The notes under the pieces are model-generated. The model was given only the letters and a program-made list of their open reading frames with translations, searched no databases and had not been told where the DNA came from. Below are positions 44,216 to 51,847 of a DNA stretch of 64,000 nucleotides, in pieces. The DNA is from Natrialbaceae archaeon AArc-T1-2. GTDB lineage: Archaea; Halobacteriota; Halobacteria; Halobacteriales; Natrialbaceae. A program made the position numbers and the translations under genes. Each line of letters starts with the position of its first letter. Position 1 is the first letter of the stretch. Location of the stretch: the NCBI RefSeq assembly GCF_030273315.1, contig NZ_CP127174.1, positions 2,356,001 through 2,420,000 of the forward strand, in the 5' to 3' direction.

Positions 44216-44380
44216 CGTTCATGTCGAATAGCCGATCGTTCCATGGTTGGATCGCAATCCCGTCCAGTCACTCGAGTCGGCCGACCGACCAGTCGCCCCG
44301 GGCGGGAATGAAAGGGGCCGGCTCGAGCGAGTCGGGCACGTTCACCCTGTTGTTGACTCCGTATTGCACTACCACTCATC

Positions 44381-45202
44381 TCAGTCCGAACACCCATCGT
44401 CTGTCTCTTCACTATCGTTCGACCCACGATTTGCCCAGTCGCCGTAGAGGTACGAGCGCTCGTAGCCCGCGCCGGTGACGGCCTCGCCGATCAGGACCAG
44501 CGCGGAGGCCCGGTAGCCTGCCTCCGCTACCTCGTCAGCGATCGTCCCGATCGTCCCCGTGATGACGTCCTCGTCGGGCCAGGAGGCGTGATAGACCACC
44601 GCCACCGGAATGTCCGGGTCATGACCGTCCTCGAGCAACCGCTCCATCGTCTCCCGCACCGCGTGGGTACCCAGGTAGATGCAGGTCGTCACGTCGCCCA
44701 TCTCGACGAAGTCGCTGATGTGATCCTCCTCCTCGCTCAAGGTCTTGCCCTGCGGGCGGGTGAACGCCACGTGGTTCGCGACCTCGTTCAAGGTCAGCTG
44801 GGTGCCAAGCGTTGCACTCGCCGCAAACGAGGAGGTCACGCCGGGGACGAAATAGGTCGGCACGTCCTCGGCCTCCAAGGCGTCCATCTGCTCGAGTGCG
44901 GCCCCGTAGATGGCGGGGTCGCCGCTGTGGAGGCGAACGACAGTTCGGCCCTCGTGATACGCCTCTGCCATCAGCGGGATCAGTTCCTCTAAGTCCTTGC
45001 CGACGGAGTTGACCAGCTCGGCGTGGTCACAGTACTCCTCGAGCAGTTCGCTGTTGACAAGCGAGCCGGCATGCACCACGAGGTCGGCCTCGGCGAGCAG
45101 TTCCCGGCCGGTAACGGTCAGCAGGCCCGGGTCGCCGGGGCCGGCCCCGACGAAGGGTACGCCCTCGCGAACGTCGCCGGCGGTGTAGTTCGCGTCGCTC
45201 AT
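44381..45202 (-). CDS. cbiF: Cobalt-precorrin-4 C11-methyltransferase (CbiF/CobM)
   Basis: This 273-residue SAM-dependent corrin methyltransferase has PFVGAGPGDPGLLTVTGREL at the N-terminus, VVRLHSGDPAIYGAALEQ, and PGVTSSFAASATLGTQLTLNEV with the substrate-specific PQGKTLSEEE of CbiF. It methylates C11 of cobalt-precorrin-4. It overlaps cbiL by 4 nt, and 165 bp separate it from cbiG downstream. Confidence 0.93.
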   Translation of the reverse strand: MSDANYTAGDVREGVPFVGAGPGDPGLLTVTGRELLAEADLVVHAGSLVNSELLEEYCDHAELVNSVGKDLEELIPLMAEAYHEGRTVVRLHSGDPAIYGAALEQMDALEAEDVPTYFVPGVTSSFAASATLGTQLTLNEVANHVAFTRPQGKTLSEEEDHISDFVEMGDVTTCIYLGTHAVRETMERLLEDGHDPDIPVAVVYHASWPDEDVITGTIGTIADEVAEAGYRASALVLIGEAVTGAGYERSYLYGDWANRGSNDSEETDDGCSD

Positions 45203-45933
45203 GCCGACCCCTCCGCTTCGGCGTCGGTGTCAGCGTCCGCCTCCTCGTCGACGTCGAACGCCGCCGTCGCCAGATCGCGCTCGAGACCCTCCCGTTCGGC
45301 GTAGGCGAGCGTGTAGTAATCCCGTTCGTCGATCTCGCCCGGATCGTCGGTGACGATCGTCTCGCCCTGTTCCATGAACAGTCGCCGGCCGAAGCGAACC
45401 TCGTAGCCCGCCTCGGTCAGCTTTTCGTACGTGGTCGGCGCGTCGGTGACCTTGAACAGGATCATCCGGTCGGGACCGGTGGGAGCCGCGCCGTTTGCGG
45501 CCTCCCGGAGCGCCAGGCCCGTGCCGGACTCGATCTCGACGCCGAGCGCCGTCGCAAAGGCCGTCATCGCGCTCACGCCGGGGACGACCTCGAGGTCCAC
45601 CTCCGGGTGGAAGGTATCGAGGGTCCGCCGGAGGTGGCCAAACGTCGAGTAGACGTTGGGGTCGCCGAGGGTGACGAAGGCCACGTCCGTCTCGCGGGCT
45701 TGCGTCGCGACCTCCTCGGCGGCCTCCTTCCAGGCACTCCGGAGTTCCTCGGGGTCCCGGGTCATCGGGAAATCGAGGTCGCCGATCTTCGACTCCTCGA
45801 CGTGTTCGAGTGCGACCGATCGGGAGAGGCGGCCGGGGGAGTAGACGATCTCGGCGTCCTCGAGGACGCGTTTGCCCTTGACCGTCACAAGCTCTGCATC
45901 GCCGGGGCCGAGGCCGACGCCGTAGACGGTCAC
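45199..45933 (-). CDS. cbiL: Cobalt-factor II C20-methyltransferase (CbiL/CobI)
   Basis: This 244-residue corrin methyltransferase shows YGVGLGPGDAELVTVKG, VAFVTLGDPNVYSTFGHLRRTL and LEVVPGVSAMTAFATALG, with a long acidic tail. It adds the C20 methyl group to cobalt-factor II, directly after CbiX has inserted cobalt. It is coupled at both ends by ATGA overlaps with cbiT and cbiF. Confidence 0.93.
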   Translation of the reverse strand: MTVYGVGLGPGDAELVTVKGKRVLEDAEIVYSPGRLSRSVALEHVEESKIGDLDFPMTRDPEELRSAWKEAAEEVATQARETDVAFVTLGDPNVYSTFGHLRRTLDTFHPEVDLEVVPGVSAMTAFATALGVEIESGTGLALREAANGAAPTGPDRMILFKVTDAPTTYEKLTEAGYEVRFGRRLFMEQGETIVTDDPGEIDERDYYTLAYAEREGLERDLATAAFDVDEEADADTDAEAEGSA

Positions 45934-46490
45934 GCCAACCCCTCCGCGTCGCGACGGCCGACGATCATGTACACCGGGTTCTGTGAATCGAAGCTCGTCG
46001 CGCCGACGAGTTCGTAGCCGTGGCTGACCTGGAACTGGACGACCTCGTCCAGGATTTCGCGCTCGCGGAAGGCCTCGACGGCCCGGCCCGCGACCTCCAG
46101 ACGAGCGACGTTCATCACGATCCGGTCGACGTCGGTCTCGACGGCGTGGTCCAGCACGGCCTCGAAGTTGCGGCTCCCGCCGACGAACAGAGCGTCTGCG
46201 TCCTCGGGGAGTCCGTCGGGGGCTTCGGCTTCACGGACCGTCACGTCCGCGTCGACCTCGTTTGCCGCGAGGTTCTTCTCCGTGACCTCGAGGCGCTCGG
46301 GCTTGCGCTCGATTGCCGTCACCCGCCCGGCTCGACGGGCCGCCTCGATCGTCACCGCACCGGTACAGGAGCCGACGTCGACGACGTGATCGGACGGTCC
46401 CAAATCGAGCTTTGCGAGTGTCACCGCCCGGACCTCCGGCTTCGTCGGTCCGGCCTTCGCGTCGTGTGGCAGGGCTACCTGGGCCATCAT
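45930..46490 (-). CDS. cbiT: Cobalt-precorrin-6B C15-methyltransferase (decarboxylating) CbiT
   Basis: This 186-residue Rossmann-type methyltransferase has the SAM loop HVVDVGSCTGAVTIEAARR, the acidic AIERKPERLEV, and DADALFVGGSRNFEAVL. It methylates C15 and removes the acetate carboxyl at C12. The start is one of two adjacent ATGs (46490 or 46487). A reverse-strand AAAATTGTTTT box about 27 nt upstream and the tandem repeats beyond it make this the first gene of a cobalamin transcription unit. Confidence 0.93.
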   Translation of the reverse strand: MMAQVALPHDAKAGPTKPEVRAVTLAKLDLGPSDHVVDVGSCTGAVTIEAARRAGRVTAIERKPERLEVTEKNLAANEVDADVTVREAEAPDGLPEDADALFVGGSRNFEAVLDHAVETDVDRIVMNVARLEVAGRAVEAFREREILDEVVQFQVSHGYELVGATSFDSQNPVYMIVGRRDAEGLA

Positions 46491-46510
46491 CCGAACCCTT
46501 TCGCCGATCC

Positions 46511-46594
46511 GTAAAAACAATTTTGTTTGTGCTATCGAAACCAGGATTTCACACCCTGGATTGTGCTACCCCAACCGACGTTTCACTCTGTCAC
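46511..46594 (-). promoter_or_regulatory. cbiT promoter with a tandem 34-nt direct repeat
   Basis: On the reverse strand an AT-rich box (ACAAAATTGTTTT, about 46512-46524) sits about 27 nt before the cbiT ATG. Directly upstream are two head-to-tail copies of a 34-nt unit, with ends at 46527 and 46561, sharing GTGAAA, GGTT and TAGCACAA at equal spacing (21 of 34 positions identical). Their position just upstream of the TATA box fits an activator site. The second copy reaches the end of the Met8-like gene. The nearer copy also contains a CCAGG/CCTGG hairpin. Confidence 0.5.
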
Positions 46595-47232
46595 TCCTCG
46601 TCGTCGGTGTTTCCCACGTCGTTTACGAGGTCCCACGCCCGCGCTCGAGCATCCGCCTCGCGACCGTCCTCGAGTCGCTGCCAGACCTCCTCGTCCTCGA
46701 GCACGCGCCACAGCGCCTCCCGGCGTTCCGGGACGGACAGTTCGTCGTCGTCCTGGAGTTCCTCGCGTAGCTCCGCCTGGAGCGAGACCATCGGGTCGAC
46801 GCGCTCGAGCAAGGGCTCGATCTCCTGTCGGAGGTACTTCGAGATGGCAGGGCTCGCGCCGTCGGTGGAGATGGCGACCGTCACCCGGTCGGACTCGGCG
46901 CGACTCGGTGTGACGACGTCGCCGCGGCGATCGACGCGGTTGACGAGCGCGCCGGCCTCGCGGGCGGCCGTCGCGACCGCGTCGTTGAGGTCCCCGTCGT
47001 CGGTCGCGGGGACGACGAGGAAGGTGTCGTCGACGACGACCGGAGCGTCGGCGGGCTCGAGTTCACGGCGGACGCACTCGCAGTCGACCGTCTCGAAGCC
47101 GTCGGCGAACGCCGGAGCGAACACGGTCACGTCGGCCTCGGTCGCGAAGGTCCGTGCCTTTCGCAGGGCGACGGGACCGCCGCCGACGACGACCACCGAC
47201 CGACCCTCGAAGTCGTGAAAGAGCGGGAGCAT
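46591..47232 (-). CDS. Precorrin-2 dehydrogenase, Met8/CysG-N-like
   Basis: This 213-residue protein has the NAD-binding loop SVVVVGGGPVALRKARTF (about 12-29), TFLVVPATDDGDLNDAVA, LVNRVDRRGDVVTPSRAESDRVTVAISTDGASPAIS, and a helical C-terminal part, as in Met8p and the CysG N-domain. It oxidises precorrin-2 to sirohydrochlorin, the branch-point compound for cobalamin, siroheme and heme. It begins 4 nt after the cobA stop and is cotranscribed with it. Confidence 0.92.
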   Translation of the reverse strand: MLPLFHDFEGRSVVVVGGGPVALRKARTFATEADVTVFAPAFADGFETVDCECVRRELEPADAPVVVDDTFLVVPATDDGDLNDAVATAAREAGALVNRVDRRGDVVTPSRAESDRVTVAISTDGASPAISKYLRQEIEPLLERVDPMVSLQAELREELQDDDELSVPERREALWRVLEDEEVWQRLEDGREADARARAWDLVNDVGNTDDEE

Positions 47233-47236
47233 GGGC

Positions 47237-48202
47237 TCAGGCCGGGTCGAACGGCTCGAGTGCCGGCTCGATTTCGTCTCGGATCGCGGTGACGTCGCCA
47301 ATCACCGCCGTTGCGGGCGGCGAGACCGACTCCGCCTCGGCGCGGTCGACGATGGTCTCGAGGGTCCCCCGGACGACGTGTTGGTCGTCCCAGGTCGCCT
47401 TCTGGACGAGCGCGACGGGTTTGTCGGGGTCGACGCCGTGGTCACGCAGCGCCGTCACGTTTCGCTCGAGGGTCCGTACGCCCATGAGCACCACGAGCGT
47501 ACCGCCGCTTTCGACGGCCGCGGAGATCGCGTCCCAGTCGAGTGCACTCTCGTCTTTGTCGGGCGTCTCGTGACCGGTGATGACCGTAAACCGCGAGGAG
47601 ACGTCCCGGTGTGTCAGCGGAATCCCGGCGACGCCGGGGGCAGCGAGCACGCTCGAGACGCCGGGGACGATCTGGAACGGGACCTCGTGGTCGGTGAGGT
47701 GCTGGGCCTCCTCGCCGCCGCGGCCGAAGACGAACGGGTCGCCGCCTTTCAGCCGGACGACGGCGTCGCCGTCGCGGGCGTGAGAGACGAGCAGGTCGTT
47801 GATCTCCTCCTGTGGCGTCTTGTACTCGACGCGTTTGCCGACGTCGACGATCTCGGCCGAGGCCGGCAGCGTCTCGAGCATCGCCTTCCGGACCAGCGCG
47901 TCGTGGAGGATGACGTCGGCCGTCTCGACCAGCAGGCGGGCCCGGACCGTGAGCAGGTCCGGATCGCCGGGACCGGCACCGATCAGGTACACCGTTCCCG
48001 GCGACGCGTGACATCGGTTCGGGAGCGACGACCCCGAGTCGTCGACACCCGTTCCGTCGCCGGTACGAACAACGGCGTCAGCGGTCGCCCGTACGATGGC
48101 GCTTTCGCGCTCGTTCGTCGTCTCGGCGCGTTCGTCGTCGTCCGACGATGGCGGCTGCGGTTCGTCCGCCCGTCCCGACCCGCGAGCGGTGTCGTCTTCC
48201 AT
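47237..48202 (-). CDS. cobA: Uroporphyrinogen-III C-methyltransferase
   Basis: This 321-residue protein starts with about 70 residues of acidic, Ser-rich extension, then the SUMT domain: TVYLIGAGPGDPDLLTVRA, VVRLKGGDPFVFGRGGEEAQ, QIVPGVSSVLAAPGVAGIPLTHR, ITGHETPDK. It methylates uroporphyrinogen III twice to give precorrin-2. With the Met8-like gene it forms the entry pair of the tetrapyrrole region. It is divergent from the ArsR gene, with AT-rich sequence (ataatcgtcacttgcaata) between. Confidence 0.94.
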   Translation of the reverse strand: MEDDTARGSGRADEPQPPSSDDDERAETTNERESAIVRATADAVVRTGDGTGVDDSGSSLPNRCHASPGTVYLIGAGPGDPDLLTVRARLLVETADVILHDALVRKAMLETLPASAEIVDVGKRVEYKTPQEEINDLLVSHARDGDAVVRLKGGDPFVFGRGGEEAQHLTDHEVPFQIVPGVSSVLAAPGVAGIPLTHRDVSSRFTVITGHETPDKDESALDWDAISAAVESGGTLVVLMGVRTLERNVTALRDHGVDPDKPVALVQKATWDDQHVVRGTLETIVDRAEAESVSPPATAVIGDVTAIRDEIEPALEPFDPA

Positions 48203-48295
48203 CGGAATATAATCGTCACTTGCAATAACTTCAATCTATTTGTATTGCGTCGATGATCGTCACAGACGACTGGCAGGAGCCACCGCCTCCGGTCC

Positions 48296-48326
48296 GCTTA
48301 TGTATTCGAATATCGAAATACGGACG
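48296..48326 (+). promoter_or_regulatory. Probable autoregulated ArsR promoter and operator
   Basis: A TATA-like CTTATG (48296-48301) lies about 27 nt before the ATG at 48327. Between them is TATTCGAATATCGAAATA (48301-48318), an imperfect dyad (TTCGAATATCGAA) like known ArsR-family operators. A repressor bound here would block the start site of a leaderless transcript. Confidence 0.5.
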
Positions 48327-48692
48327 ATGGACGAACGAAGGCCCAACAGCGAGTGTGAGCTGGTACTCTCCGAGGACGACGCCACGCCGTTCTCGGACCG
48401 CGACGTCGACGAAGAGGTCGAAGTGTTCGCTACGCTAGGGAGTGAAACTCGGTATCGGATCCTCCTGCTTCTCGACGCCGCCGACGGACCCGTCTGCGTC
48501 TGCGAACTCGAGCCACACCTCGAGGTCGGCCAGAGTAGCATCAGTCAGTCGCTCTCGAAGCTCCGGAAGGCCGACCTGGTGTCGCGGACGAAAGAGGGGC
48601 GGTGGCGGTACTACGAACCGACGCCGAAAGCGGAGCGGCTGCTCGAGACCGTCCCGGGGGCGATGACCGATACGCCTGCCGCGACGCTGTAA
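48327..48692 (+). CDS. ArsR family winged-helix regulator
   Basis: The 121 residues form a winged helix with the ArsR pattern FATLGSETRYRILLLLDAADG, VCVCELEPHL, SQSSISQSLSKLRKADLVSRTKEGRWRYYE (approximate). Cys57 and Cys59 in VCVCEL match the alpha-3 metal or metalloid site (ELCVCDL) of arsenite-sensing ArsR proteins. The start at 48327 is preferred over an in-frame ATG at 48300 because of the TATA spacing. It lies upstream of and on the same strand as the molybdoenzyme operon, which it may control. Confidence 0.85.
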   Translation: MDERRPNSECELVLSEDDATPFSDRDVDEEVEVFATLGSETRYRILLLLDAADGPVCVCELEPHLEVGQSSISQSLSKLRKADLVSRTKEGRWRYYEPTPKAERLLETVPGAMTDTPAATL

Positions 48693-49010
48693 GCTGTAAC
48701 CCAGAACTCGACGCGTGCCATCCCGGCCCGGACGGGCTAGTCAGTGTGGCAATTCACGTGAATCGCCTCGAGGTCAAGCCCCGAGCTATTCTCATAGACC
48801 GTTTGATAAATACATCTGATGTTTTCGTTTGTCCATCTGGGAGAGCTCTGAACAACTGTTCGTTACACTTCCGCCCAATATGGCCCACACATTGGGTATA
48901 AATACCCGCTAAGGAAGTAATCTAGAAATCTCTGGTTGCTTTTTCTCACCTGCGGGTCGGCGTGCCATAAGGACAAATCTTAATATTATGATCTAGCAAT
49001 ACAGCCAACG
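48693..49010 (+). promoter_or_regulatory. Regulatory gap before the molybdoenzyme operon: dyads and two TATA boxes
   Basis: These 318 bp hold several ordered elements: the perfect palindrome ATTCACGTGAAT (48752-48763), an inverted repeat CCCAAT-N11-ATTGGG (48874-48896), and the dyad GGGTAT-AA-ATACCC (48894-48907) containing TATAAATA. A second AT-rich box, CTTAATATTATG, lies at about 48979-48990. The first TATA box would give a transcript with a leader of about 90-130 nt; the second would start near 49011. No gene is visible in the gap. Confidence 0.5.
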
Positions 49011-49061
49011 ATGCTCGTCACTAGCATACGGCGATCCGACGGGTGGTGGTCGGCGCTATGA
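49011..49061 (+). CDS. Candidate 16-codon leader ORF coupled to the molybdoenzyme gene
   Basis: ATG at 49011 lies about 27 nt after the second TATA-like box and opens MLVTSIRRSDGWWSAL. Its TGA overlaps the ATG of the oxidoreductase (ATGA, 49058-49061). If transcription starts here, the ribosome would load on this ORF and reinitiate at the main start. Alternatives are that it is untranslated chance sequence, or that the main protein starts at a GTG at 49043. Confidence 0.35.
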   Translation: MLVTSIRRSDGWWSAL

Positions 49062-51847
49062 GCCTGAACGTCACCGAGAAGGAAGGGAATGCGTCGGGTA
49101 GCATCTCCAGACGAACGGTGCTGAAATCGATCGGGCTCGCAGCCGCGGGAGCGAGTCTCGGCGGCGCGAAGTACTTCAGTGCGGCCGGCAGTGCCGACGA
49201 CGCGCCGTCGTTCGAGATGGACGAGGTGTCGACGGCCTGCTGGATCGGCAAGCAGGACTGTACGATGCGGGCGAACGTCGTCAACGACCGCGTCGTCCAC
49301 CTCAAGCCCGACCCGAACGACGAGGTCATCGACGGCCTCTGTCCGAAAGGCGTCGGCCAGATCGCCGACCTCTACGACCCCTATCGAGTCAAACAGCCGC
49401 TCAAGCGCGTCGGCGGCGAGAAAGGCGAGGTCGGCGAGTTCGAACCGATCTCCTGGGAACAGGCGGCCGAGGAGATCGGCGAGGAACTCGGGCCGATGCT
49501 CGAGGACGACCCCCGCCGGGTACACTTCCAGATCGGCCGCGTGAAAGGCGCGGAGTGGCACATGGACGGCTGGGTCGCCGCCCTCGAGGAAGAGTACGGC
49601 GAGGGAATCAACGTCCGTGGCCACGGCAACGTCTGTGCGACGGGCAACAAGATGGCCATCAGCCGGATGGGAGCCGGCTTCTCGACGCCGGAACCCGACT
49701 TCGACAACACCGAGTTCTTCCTGAACTGGGGCTGGAACGCGACCCAGGCCGGCGGTCCACACCTCTGTAACACCACCTACTCGAAGGAGATGGCAGAGGG
49801 GTACGAGGACGGGATGGACGTCGCCGTGCTCGATCCCCAGCGACGGGGCTCGGGCCAGTGGTGTGACGAGTGGCTGCCGATCGAACCCGGCACCGACCTG
49901 GCCTTCTTCCTCGCGTTCAACCACGTCCTCATCGAGGAGGGCTACGTCGACGACTGGTTCCTCCGGAACACCACGAACGCCCCGTGTCTCGTCTACACCG
50001 AAGGCGACAATGAGGGGGAACTCGCCCGCGCCGACGACGCGGAAGATCCCGTCGAGTCGGTGCTGTGGACCGAGGGCGAACTCGTCTACGACGAGGAGGC
50101 AGGCGAGATCGTCCCCCACGAGGAGACGCTGCCCGAGGACCCACAGGATCCGTCGGCGGTCGGCACGGCGGCCCTTCGCGTCGACGAGGACCTCGAGGTA
50201 AACGGCGATACGGTTCGGCCGGCCTTCGAGCTGTTCGAAGAACACGTCGCCGACTACGATCCGGAGTGGGCCGCGGAGATCACCGACCTCCCGGCCGAGC
50301 AGATCCGTCGCGTCGCCGAGACGTGGGGCGAGGAGGCCCGCATCGGCGCGACGACGACGGTCGAGGTAAACGGCGAGCGCCGACAGGTGCCCTACCGGCC
50401 GGTCTCGATGTCGCTGTATCACGTCAGCCAGCAGGAACTCGGTCCGACCGCGATGCAGGCCGGCGTCATGCCGATGTTCCTGGTCGGTGCCGTCGAAACC
50501 GTCGGGAGCAGCCGAACCGGTTACCAGAACGCACCGAACCCGGCCCACAGGGAACACGTCCGCGAACAGGCGTTCGACCCCGAGGAAGCACTTAGCTGGG
50601 AGCCGGACGGCCCCGACCTCGAGGGGACGTACTTCCATCCGGACGCCAACGGCGCGTACTCGCGCGTGCCGGACGTGCTCAACAACGCCGACGAGTACAA
50701 CCTCCCACACGACCCCGAGGACATGGCCGTCGTCGTCTGTTATGCGAACCCGGTGTCGGGTGCGCCAAACCAGGAGCGAAGCCGGGAGGGCTACTCCCAG
50801 TACGGCACCGTCATCGCGGTCGATCCCGAGATGAGCGACACGGCAGCCTACACTGCCGACTACGTGTTGCCGACGACGACCGTCGACAAACACGAGAACG
50901 CCAAAGACGGGATGAGCAACACCCACTACACGAGCGCGACCCGGACGGCACCGATCCCACAGCTGTGGGAGTGTCGCGACGAGGGCGAGATCTTCAAAGA
51001 CCTCGCCGCCGAACTCGACGCGGGCGACAACTACGTCGAGCAGATCAACGACGCCTTCGAACTCGAGGGAGCCGACGCGTTCGACAGCGTCGACGAGATC
51101 AGCGTCGAGGAGTGTATGGACCGGACGCCTCGCTACGGCGAGGAGTTTCGCGACGCGCCACAGAGCGAGGAGCGCCCGCTGTACGAACGGTACTGGGTAC
51201 TCCTATCAGAATCGGAGCACCTGGATGAGGACGTCCACCGCACCGAGTACAGCCCGTTCGGACTCAAGTGGCAGTTCTACCTCGAGTCCTTCCAGCTCAT
51301 GGGCGAGAACGTCCGTGGGGGCTTCGCCGAGGAGTACGGCGACGACGCGACCGAACAGTTCCCCTACATCCAGGACATCACCGGCTTCGCGGACTGGCGC
51401 GAGCCCACGATGTGGACCTCCCCAGCGGAGTACGAGTACACGCTGTTCGATTACAAGCAGATCGAACACAAACAGACCCGGACCGCACAGAACCCGCTGT
51501 TGAACGAACTCGCACCGAAAAACCACATCCGCATGAACCCACGCGACGCCGACGAGATCGGCGTCTCCGACGGCGACCGGGTCGTCCTCGAGAGCCACAA
51601 CGCGGTCACCGACGAGACCTACGAACTCGAGGGCGACGTGATGACCCTCCAGGGCATCAAGCCGGGGACGATCGCGATCCCGTACGGGAACGATACCCAC
51701 TCGGAACACCCCAACGTCGAGGAACTCGACGAGGGGATCAATCCCAACGAGCTGTTCGACTCGACGCCGGGATACTGTTCGTGGGCCGCCGACCAGTCGT
51801 TCCACATCCGTGTCAGAGCCGAGCCCGCAGGGGGTGATGGCGCATGA
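49058..51847 (+). CDS. Tat-exported molybdopterin oxidoreductase, catalytic (A) subunit
   Basis: This 929-residue subunit belongs to the DMSO-reductase superfamily (complex iron-sulfur molybdoenzymes). A twin-arginine signal SRRTVLKSIGLAAAGASLGG (17-36) predicts export. The proximal Fe-S motif reads Cys61-x2-Gly64-x3-Cys68...Cys95, so the second Cys is Gly. NVRGHGNVCATGNKMA (186-201) places Cys193 where the molybdenum ligand lies in Cys-ligated members such as Arr, Psr, Phs and Ttr; DmsA uses Ser. The C-terminal domain binds the second guanine dinucleotide. The substrate is unknown; arsenate, polysulfide, thiosulfate and tetrathionate are all possible. Confidence 0.88.
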   Translation: MSLNVTEKEGNASGSISRRTVLKSIGLAAAGASLGGAKYFSAAGSADDAPSFEMDEVSTACWIGKQDCTMRANVVNDRVVHLKPDPNDEVIDGLCPKGVGQIADLYDPYRVKQPLKRVGGEKGEVGEFEPISWEQAAEEIGEELGPMLEDDPRRVHFQIGRVKGAEWHMDGWVAALEEEYGEGINVRGHGNVCATGNKMAISRMGAGFSTPEPDFDNTEFFLNWGWNATQAGGPHLCNTTYSKEMAEGYEDGMDVAVLDPQRRGSGQWCDEWLPIEPGTDLAFFLAFNHVLIEEGYVDDWFLRNTTNAPCLVYTEGDNEGELARADDAEDPVESVLWTEGELVYDEEAGEIVPHEETLPEDPQDPSAVGTAALRVDEDLEVNGDTVRPAFELFEEHVADYDPEWAAEITDLPAEQIRRVAETWGEEARIGATTTVEVNGERRQVPYRPVSMSLYHVSQQELGPTAMQAGVMPMFLVGAVETVGSSRTGYQNAPNPAHREHVREQAFDPEEALSWEPDGPDLEGTYFHPDANGAYSRVPDVLNNADEYNLPHDPEDMAVVVCYANPVSGAPNQERSREGYSQYGTVIAVDPEMSDTAAYTADYVLPTTTVDKHENAKDGMSNTHYTSATRTAPIPQLWECRDEGEIFKDLAAELDAGDNYVEQINDAFELEGADAFDSVDEISVEECMDRTPRYGEEFRDAPQSEERPLYERYWVLLSESEHLDEDVHRTEYSPFGLKWQFYLESFQLMGENVRGGFAEEYGDDATEQFPYIQDITGFADWREPTMWTSPAEYEYTLFDYKQIEHKQTRTAQNPLLNELAPKNHIRMNPRDADEIGVSDGDRVVLESHNAVTDETYELEGDVMTLQGIKPGTIAIPYGNDTHSEHPNVEELDEGINPNELFDSTPGYCSWAADQSFHIRVRAEPAGGDGA

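Noticed and set aside
48986-50926. Open reading frame of 646 codons on the minus strand opposite the molybdoenzyme gene
   Set aside because: The sense strand encodes a molybdopterin oxidoreductase with conserved motifs. The antisense product lacks any domain and spans the regulatory gap.
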